From Fusarium oxysporum f. sp. lycopersici 4287 (taxonomy: Eukaryota > Ascomycota > Sordariomycetes > Hypocreales > Nectriaceae), in NCBI RefSeq assembly GCF_000149955.1, contig NC_030992.1, forward strand, positions 1 through 64,000: 64,000 bases of DNA, written 5' to 3'. The notes under the pieces were generated by a model. That model saw only the letters and a list, made by a program, of their open reading frames with translations, ran no database searches and was not told the DNA's origin. Position 1 is the stretch's first letter, and every line of letters begins with the position of its first letter. The translations under genes and the position numbers were made by a program. Positions 58,717-64,000 of this stretch are shown in pieces.

Positions 58717-60660
58717 ATGGCTCTGCCGTTTTGTTTGCATGTCAAAAAAGTATCAACAGTGAAAATGGTTTCGCAACACGTCTACGACTTATGCCAAGCA
58801 AAAGAAACGGTGAGCTCCGTCTTGGCAAATGATCCAAGCCAGACCCCAGGAAATGCCATCAAGAAGCTATACGGCCATCACGAGCACGGACTACATCACC
58901 AGATCTCAGCCAAAGAAGGCACAGAGAAAAGCGAAGATACCATCGAAGCAGCCCTCCATTGCGGTCGTTGGGGCCCGACGACCCCAAGTCCATTGTTTCT
59001 CCAAGCATTCGCCGACTCTCTACAATGTCTAAATGAAGACCCAATGGCAGGTGTCGTGTCGCCCCCGTTAATGGGTTCTCATGGAACTATGCCTCTCACA
59101 GTCATTGCTCCCCTTGCAGATGTCATGCGCCACTGCTCGAATCTCATCGTGCGGGCTGAGAAGGAAGTTTTTTTTATTACATGTTCCTGGGCACCATCAG
59201 TAGCGCAAGCTCTAGTTAAGAATTCTCTGATCGAACTCTCGAACCGAGCCGGAAAGACAGGGAGACGAGTGGTTGCTAAGATCATGTATGACAAACCAGG
59301 ACCATGCAACGCTATAAACCCACATCAGTTTGTCAAACCAAAGTCGTACACCTCCAAGACGATCGACTTGCCTTCGCCCGAGGAAATTCCAAACGTCGAC
59401 CTGGAGGTGGTCAGCCTGCATCGAATATTCTTGGGTACTCTGCACGCCAAGTTCTGCGTCGTGGATCGCAAGATCGCTGCTGTCATGAGTAACAACACGG
59501 AAGACAACGATAACCTGGAGATGATGGTCCATGTTGAAGGGCCTATAGTTGATAGCATATACGACACTGCTCTGATAACCTGGCAAAATGCTCTTCACCC
59601 AGAACTTCCATCTCTCCAGACACCGGCAACTGAGGGCGGATTGCATACCTCTGCCGATAATTCCACAGCGACGAAAAACGAAGCCTCACATCTGCGAGAC
59701 TTCACCACCATACAAGCTGATGATGAACAACCCCTACCGGAGCATTTCCCAGATCGCCCTCACTACGATGATGACATAGAGGGAGAGGTCAGGCGCATGC
59801 AGTCATGTTACGCCCTGAAAGAGGGTGAATCGCGTCTTCAAGCGGCAAATCGCCAGCTCAACCTTGCAGTCGAGCATCCAATTGCGCCTACTGGACCTGA
59901 GATTGACTCAGGAGACGAAATGACGCCATACATCTCGACAATTGGTGATGGAAAGCCAGTTCCGATGGCGCTTGTATCTCGACCGCCATACGGGGGTATC
60001 GACTCGAAAAGCGTCCATGTGCCCCAGAACGAAGCATGGCTGTCGTTGATCAGGAATGCCAAACACAACATCTTCATTCAGACACCAGATCTCAATGCTG
60101 CCCCATTGATTCCAGCCCTAAAAGAAGCACTGAAGAGAGGAGTAGAAGTTACATACTATGTGTGTTTTGGCTACAACGATCCGGGAGAAATGATCCCCGG
60201 GCAAGGCGGAACAAATGACCAAATCGCCCAAAACCTCGTCTCATCCCTCACTAAAGATAGCCCTGAGCGCAAACTCTTGCACATATACAACTACGTCGGA
60301 AAGGACCAAGACCATCCCATCCATCACTCCTTCAAAGCTCGCTCCTGTCATATAAAGCTTCTGATCGTCGATGGCAGTGTCGGAATACAAGGAAGTGGTA
60401 ATCAAGATACTCAATCTTGGTTTCATAGTCAGGAGATCAATCTCATGGTTGATAGTGTGGAGATATGTCAGAAATGGAGAGAATGTATTGATAGGAACCA
60501 GAACACGAAGAGGTTTGGCAAGGTTGCTGAAGATGGCATTTGGAGGGATGCTGAGGGGAAGCCTGGAAAAGGGTACATGGGAAATCCAGGGACGGTTATG
60601 GGATTGGTTAAAGGTGTTTATGGCATGATGATGAAGATGAAAGGTGCAGGGGGTTTTTAG
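58717..60660 (+). CDS. Phospholipase D-like (HKD superfamily) protein
   Basis: A single-exon frame of 647 residues from ATG 58717. A second in-frame ATG at 58765 (MVSQHVYDLCQAKE) may be the true start, since the first 16 residues look unrelated. Two HKD motifs are visible. The first is LHAKFCVVDRK followed by SNNTEDNDNLEMM (about 59440-59525). The second is CHIKLLIVDGSVGIQGSGNQDTQSW (key residues H, K, D; about 60348-60420). Both have H-x-K-x4-D. A Ser/acidic linker of about 130 residues separates them. No PX, PH or signal sequence is seen. Such fungal proteins are poorly characterised phosphodiesterases or transphosphatidylases. Intact. Confidence 0.83.
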   Translation: MALPFCLHVKKVSTVKMVSQHVYDLCQAKETVSSVLANDPSQTPGNAIKKLYGHHEHGLHHQISAKEGTEKSEDTIEAALHCGRWGPTTPSPLFLQAFADSLQCLNEDPMAGVVSPPLMGSHGTMPLTVIAPLADVMRHCSNLIVRAEKEVFFITCSWAPSVAQALVKNSLIELSNRAGKTGRRVVAKIMYDKPGPCNAINPHQFVKPKSYTSKTIDLPSPEEIPNVDLEVVSLHRIFLGTLHAKFCVVDRKIAAVMSNNTEDNDNLEMMVHVEGPIVDSIYDTALITWQNALHPELPSLQTPATEGGLHTSADNSTATKNEASHLRDFTTIQADDEQPLPEHFPDRPHYDDDIEGEVRRMQSCYALKEGESRLQAANRQLNLAVEHPIAPTGPEIDSGDEMTPYISTIGDGKPVPMALVSRPPYGGIDSKSVHVPQNEAWLSLIRNAKHNIFIQTPDLNAAPLIPALKEALKRGVEVTYYVCFGYNDPGEMIPGQGGTNDQIAQNLVSSLTKDSPERKLLHIYNYVGKDQDHPIHHSFKARSCHIKLLIVDGSVGIQGSGNQDTQSWFHSQEINLMVDSVEICQKWRECIDRNQNTKRFGKVAEDGIWRDAEGKPGKGYMGNPGTVMGLVKGVYGMMMKMKGAGGF

Positions 60661-61063
60661 TAAATGTTTCATAGGATTATAGTGTGATTCTATGCTTGGC
60701 GTCGATTTGGAAGGGTTCTGAAGATGCTGAATGAGGATGTCAAAGAAGAATACAAGACATGTAAACAGTTGTAATGTGCCGTCACGTAGGCATGCCAATC
60801 TATAATTCAGAAAAATATATTAAACTACAGTGAATGCTTGATAGACCTGATTGAAGAACCCGTATTTGTTTATCCGTAGCGGCCAAAAAGCTGACATAAG
60901 GACTAATGTAAGCTCTTGCCCCTGTTCACAACAACCAATCACTGAATCTTGTGCCTTGTATCGATTAGCGATGATCGTTAACCCCGCAGCTTACAAGAGA
61001 CGTCATGTCTTCTTTGCATCTCTTTCCCTCCACTTTAATCTTACTCCTGCAACTAGATCGAAA
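60661..61063. other. Intergenic / leader of F-box gene
   Basis: Stop of the PLD-like gene to the chosen F-box ATG. The frame is open upstream of the chosen start back to 60851, but without conserved features. Confidence 0.45.
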
Positions 61064-62425
61064 ATGTCATCCGCAGTGGACATTCAGTCACTCCCTTCAG
61101 AAGTTCTTAGGAACATTCTTTTCTTTGTGCGCAACGAGAAAAATGGCCAAGGCTCAATTAAAGAGTGTCGCTTAGTTTCAAATCGCTTCAATAATGCTGC
61201 ATCGCCATTGCTCCTCACCGAAGTTTCTGTTTGCCTTACCTCGAAATCAATCACTCATTTAGAAGATATTTGCGATCACCCCATTTTCAGCAAGTCAGTG
61301 CAAAAGGTCAGCATAGTCACGTCTTACTACGAAACCGAATTAGCCTGCAACAGGCCACTATTCATGCTCGAGGCCAAGGCCAGACTGCTTCGACATGTAG
61401 AGACCATGGAACGGTCGAGATCATACCGGAATAAGTATCCTCACACGCAAGCGCAATCCCGGTGGCTGTCAAATATGGCTTGGAGAACAGAACCTGAATT
61501 CGAACAACTTTTCAGTGACCAAGTTGACGAAGAATCACCGACACCTACCCAGAGGCTCTTTCTCAAGCTTTATGATCTGTACAAAGAATTGTACAATGAC
61601 CAACAGCAGCTTCGAGAAGGCCAAAACCACATCACTCGGTTATGCGCCGCTTTGAGTTCCTTGTCCAACCTGGTATCCTTGGAGCTGAACGATATTAGAA
61701 ATTTGGGAGGCATGGAACACTTGGACGCTGCTGACTTTGCTCATACCGGATATGATCATACAATACTGCAGCACTTTAGCCCTATCTTGCGCAAGTCAAG
61801 ATGGTGTGGCTCTTTCAAGACGATTCACACTGCAACTCCACCCGTCGAGATGCTCGGAACGTTGTGCTCTGAGCTCGCAGACAAAGGCCTGAGACCTAGG
61901 ACAATTCGTCTCCGCTTGGTTCCTCCGCCCAACATGCAAGCTTGGCAACTATCACCATCGCAGCAGACAGGAGTAAAGAACCTGGTTGCACAGACCACGA
62001 AACTAGCACTATATGTGGATTTCGGGGCACGGAGCTTTGAACTAAAGGATAATCCTAGGCACGAGATGCTTGCACTCTGCTCTATCACTCAGTCATGTAT
62101 GAGCGCACCTCATCTCGAGGATATGCATGTTGGGTTTATTGGTTATCCTCCGCTTGATGTGAGACCAACTGTTTCTTTGGATGATATCCTGCCAGTCAAC
62201 TTTTCATGGCCACGGCTTCGGTCTCTGAGCCTACATAATCAACCTTTCACAGTAATGGAGCTGAAGTCCTTGGTTACTCGACACTCCGAGACCCTGCGCG
62301 ACTTGCACTTGGAAGCTTGTTGGTTGCTTGAAGGCAGCTGGGTTGATATTGAGGAAGTTATTCGAGGGCAACAGGCTCTAGAGAAAAGTAGTATAAAATA
62401 CCCAAGTGGTGGAAATCAGGATTAG
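61064..62425 (+). CDS. F-box protein
   Basis: 453 residues from ATG 61064-61066 (CGAAAATGTC context). The F-box begins at once: VDIQSLPSEVLRNILFFV, then ECRLVSNRFNNAASPLLLTEVSV. The remainder has scattered leucine-rich text (LSNLVSLELNDIRNL; LRSLSLHNQPF; LRDLHLEACWLLEG) as in fungal F-box/LRR-like proteins. It would link a substrate to an SCF ubiquitin ligase through Skp1. An upstream ATG at 60963 is in frame but adds no domain. Intact, intronless. The target is unknown. Confidence 0.8.
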   Translation: MSSAVDIQSLPSEVLRNILFFVRNEKNGQGSIKECRLVSNRFNNAASPLLLTEVSVCLTSKSITHLEDICDHPIFSKSVQKVSIVTSYYETELACNRPLFMLEAKARLLRHVETMERSRSYRNKYPHTQAQSRWLSNMAWRTEPEFEQLFSDQVDEESPTPTQRLFLKLYDLYKELYNDQQQLREGQNHITRLCAALSSLSNLVSLELNDIRNLGGMEHLDAADFAHTGYDHTILQHFSPILRKSRWCGSFKTIHTATPPVEMLGTLCSELADKGLRPRTIRLRLVPPPNMQAWQLSPSQQTGVKNLVAQTTKLALYVDFGARSFELKDNPRHEMLALCSITQSCMSAPHLEDMHVGFIGYPPLDVRPTVSLDDILPVNFSWPRLRSLSLHNQPFTVMELKSLVTRHSETLRDLHLEACWLLEGSWVDIEEVIRGQQALEKSSIKYPSGGNQD

Positions 62426-62650
62426 TTGAAGGAGAGAATCCTAGGCATTGGCTTCAATATGTAACTCGATTAGTATCTACTTTAACAAGGCCACTATTGT
62501 AATCGGTGAAAACCCCGCTGCGGGCAGCAATGTCTTATGTTTAATGTTTAGGACTTTGACGTTAAGCTGAGCATTGCCAGCGTCTTTAGCAGGCCCCATA
62601 ATAAGAATTAAAAGAATAGTTATAGTACTTTTTAAGCTATACAAACTAAG
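62426..62650. other. Short convergent intergenic region
   Basis: Separates the stops of the F-box gene and the NRPS-like gene. AT-rich at the right end. Nothing else is seen. Confidence 0.5.
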
Positions 62651-64000
62651 TTAAATAGAGTAAAAGCCCTTCTTATTCCAGAATGCAATATACCGCTTAA
62701 TTATATCCGGGCTCAGTGTAGCATAATGAATACCACTACCTGCAAGAGCCTTGATAGCGTTTCTAGAGTCGTAGATCGGAGAGTGCTGGCTCACCTCAAG
62801 TCTTGTAAAGTTGCCCAAGACCTTTTCTTCTAGCAGCGGCATGACAGGTGCAAGAGGATCATCGGGAAGTATCTTTTCCGACAATTGTGCAATCCAATCA
62901 GGATACCTTATGAGCTCCACGCTGTAGCCAGCTTGGCAAATAAGAGAGCATGTCTTGTTCACAGACACTGACTCTTCAACCTGTGGCGCCACAAGGCAAT
63001 ATGACTTCCCGATGTTCTTTGTTGAGCGTGAGATGTGTAACATAGCCTTGACAACATAGTCAACTGTAACATAGGCTGGATCAAGATCGAGCTTGAACCA
63101 TGATCCAAGTTTGATGCAGCTGGAAATGAGTCGTGAAACAAGGTCGTTGGGATTGCTCGCTCCCGTGACAGAATGGCCAATGATGAAGCCGGGCCGATAA
63201 ATAATGATTGGAAAGCCACGATCTCTCATGCGTCGTACCATTCCCTCAGCCGTCCACTGGCTCTGAGAGTAGCCCACATCGTACCTCACGCCTTGAATAT
63301 GGGGACCTAGAGGTTCGTCTTCCAAGACCCTCTTGGTTCCTAGAAAATATCCTGTCTGACCCCATGTATCGATGCTAGACACGTAGTGGAATGTCTTGCG
63401 TCGCCCTCGCGCAGCAAGACGTAACATGTTGCGAGTTCCAAGGATGTTGGTATCGTAGTGCTCATGATATGAGTCGCAGAAATTGATCTTGGCAGCGAGG
63501 TGAAAGATGGCGCTGGACCAATTGGAAAGCCAGTCAAACTTGGCCGATCCCAGACCGAGATCTCGACTCGTGATATCCCCTGGCAGTACCATGATCTTGG
63601 TAGTCAAAGCAAAGTCATCAGGCCACAGATCGTATTTTTGCAGATTGGCTTGAAGGCGACGAGCAGCTTCGGCTTTTGTTTGGCCACGAACTAGGCAAGC
63701 AACCTGTTTGACATTTGGATGACGCAGAAGCTCGTCGAGCAGAAAGGCTCCAACGAAGCCTGTCACACCAGTCAAGAATATTCTCCCTTCGTCTGGGTCT
63801 TCCCAGTTTGGCGTCTCCTCGATGTCATCCGCCGTGTCGACGTCCTTGATCCATTTATCCGCATCATTAGGTGCAGTGATGGACTCTGCATCGCTTTCGA
63901 GAAAATGAAGCAAGCTTGCAAAGCGCGAGTGGCAGTACAAATCATGCATGGAGATGAGGCGGCCCAGATGCTTCTTAATGCGAGCGATAAGAGCAGCGTT
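62651..64000 (-). CDS. NRPS-like enzyme: end of carrier domain and thioester reductase domain (5' part off window)
   Basis: The minus-strand frame is open from the window edge to stop 62651-62653. The first residues (ALIARIKKHLGRLISM then ASLLHFL) are the last helices of a phosphopantetheine carrier domain. A linker leads to the reductase (R) domain: IFLTGVTGFVGAFLL (NADPH motif), VACLVRG, GDITSRDLGL, IFHLAAKINFCDSY, LGTRNML, HYVSSIDTWG and YRPGFIIGH. R domains release the thioester-bound product as an aldehyde or alcohol. The expected Y-x3-K active site reads YSQSQ, with Gln in place of Lys (bases near 63262). About 450 residues are in the window. Adenylation or other upstream domains must lie to the right, so the enzyme class (NRPS-like, PKS or carboxylic acid reductase) is open. 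Confidence 0.83.
   Translation of the reverse strand, partial: NAALIARIKKHLGRLISMHDLYCHSRFASLLHFLESDAESITAPNDADKWIKDVDTADDIEETPNWEDPDEGRIFLTGVTGFVGAFLLDELLRHPNVKQVACLVRGQTKAEAARRLQANLQKYDLWPDDFALTTKIMVLPGDITSRDLGLGSAKFDWLSNWSSAIFHLAAKINFCDSYHEHYDTNILGTRNMLRLAARGRRKTFHYVSSIDTWGQTGYFLGTKRVLEDEPLGPHIQGVRYDVGYSQSQWTAEGMVRRMRDRGFPIIIYRPGFIIGHSVTGASNPNDLVSRLISSCIKLGSWFKLDLDPAYVTVDYVVKAMLHISRSTKNIGKSYCLVAPQVEESVSVNKTCSLICQAGYSVELIRYPDWIAQLSEKILPDDPLAPVMPLLEEKVLGNFTRLEVSQHSPIYDSRNAIKALAGSGIHYATLSPDIIKRYIAFWNKKGFYSI

Noticed and set aside
1..64000. tRNA, rRNA or CRISPR features
   Set aside because: No T-loop/anticodon arrangement, rRNA text or spaced direct repeats were found by eye; a tRNAscan run would be decisive for tRNAs.

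Overview
The window is a piece of a filamentous ascomycete nuclear genome. Short introns (about 50-60 nt; GTAAGT-like donors, CTAAC/CTAAT branch sites) interrupt most genes. The gene families are typically fungal: Zn2Cys6 regulators, HET proteins, berberine-bridge-type oxidase, an NRPS-like reductase and a GT64. AT-rich blocks that look poor in CpA resemble RIP-mutated DNA. A Fusarium-like (Hypocreales) accessory or subtelomere-derived segment fits best, but the genus is inference from remembered family resemblance, not a search.

Layout. 1-12.6 kb is accessory and broken: a fungal-type protein-kinase-like gene running off the left edge, a ParB-like ORF, a RecQ/telomere-linked-helicase-like gene truncated at its DExH motif, and a 5'-truncated transcription-factor remnant beside a 24-bp minisatellite. 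12.6-16.5 kb holds a many-exon SLIP-GC-like dynamin-family GTPase. 17.2-18 kb is a dead HET fragment. 18.2-25.3 kb holds a regulator, a 5'-truncated FAH-family hydrolase, an SDR close to naphthol/versicolorin reductases and a FAD-linked oxidase. 25.4-26.5 kb is an AT-rich block with a MITE-like element. 27.8-35.7 kb holds a secreted Cys-rich repeat protein, a HET-ankyrin gene with a frameshift, and a secreted subtilase. 36.6-39.2 kb holds a C2H2 pseudogene and a GT64. 40.6-57 kb is a metabolic neighbourhood: transporter, zinc alcohol dehydrogenase, C2H2/Zn2Cys6 regulator, fatty-acid-hydroxylase-family enzyme, class III CoA-transferase divergent from an AtuA-family enzyme, a second Zn2Cys6 regulator, a GST pseudogene and an NmrA-like reductase. 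58.7-64 kb holds a PLD-like protein, an F-box protein and the carrier/reductase end of an NRPS-like enzyme leaving the right edge.

The most interesting functional unit is 46-54 kb. CoA-transferase and AtuA share one divergent promoter, a regulator lies directly behind AtuA, and a CGGAGT(T/C)(T/C)TG motif recurs in both the divergent promoter and the regulator's own promoter. CGG/CCG elements also lie in the hydroxylase upstream region. This suggests a co-regulated catabolic pathway for a branched or terpenoid acid, which is inference. A second theme is decay: several genes are truncated at repeat or AT-rich borders, and short telomere-like tracts lie at two such borders. All exon coordinates are read by eye from splice signals and frame.
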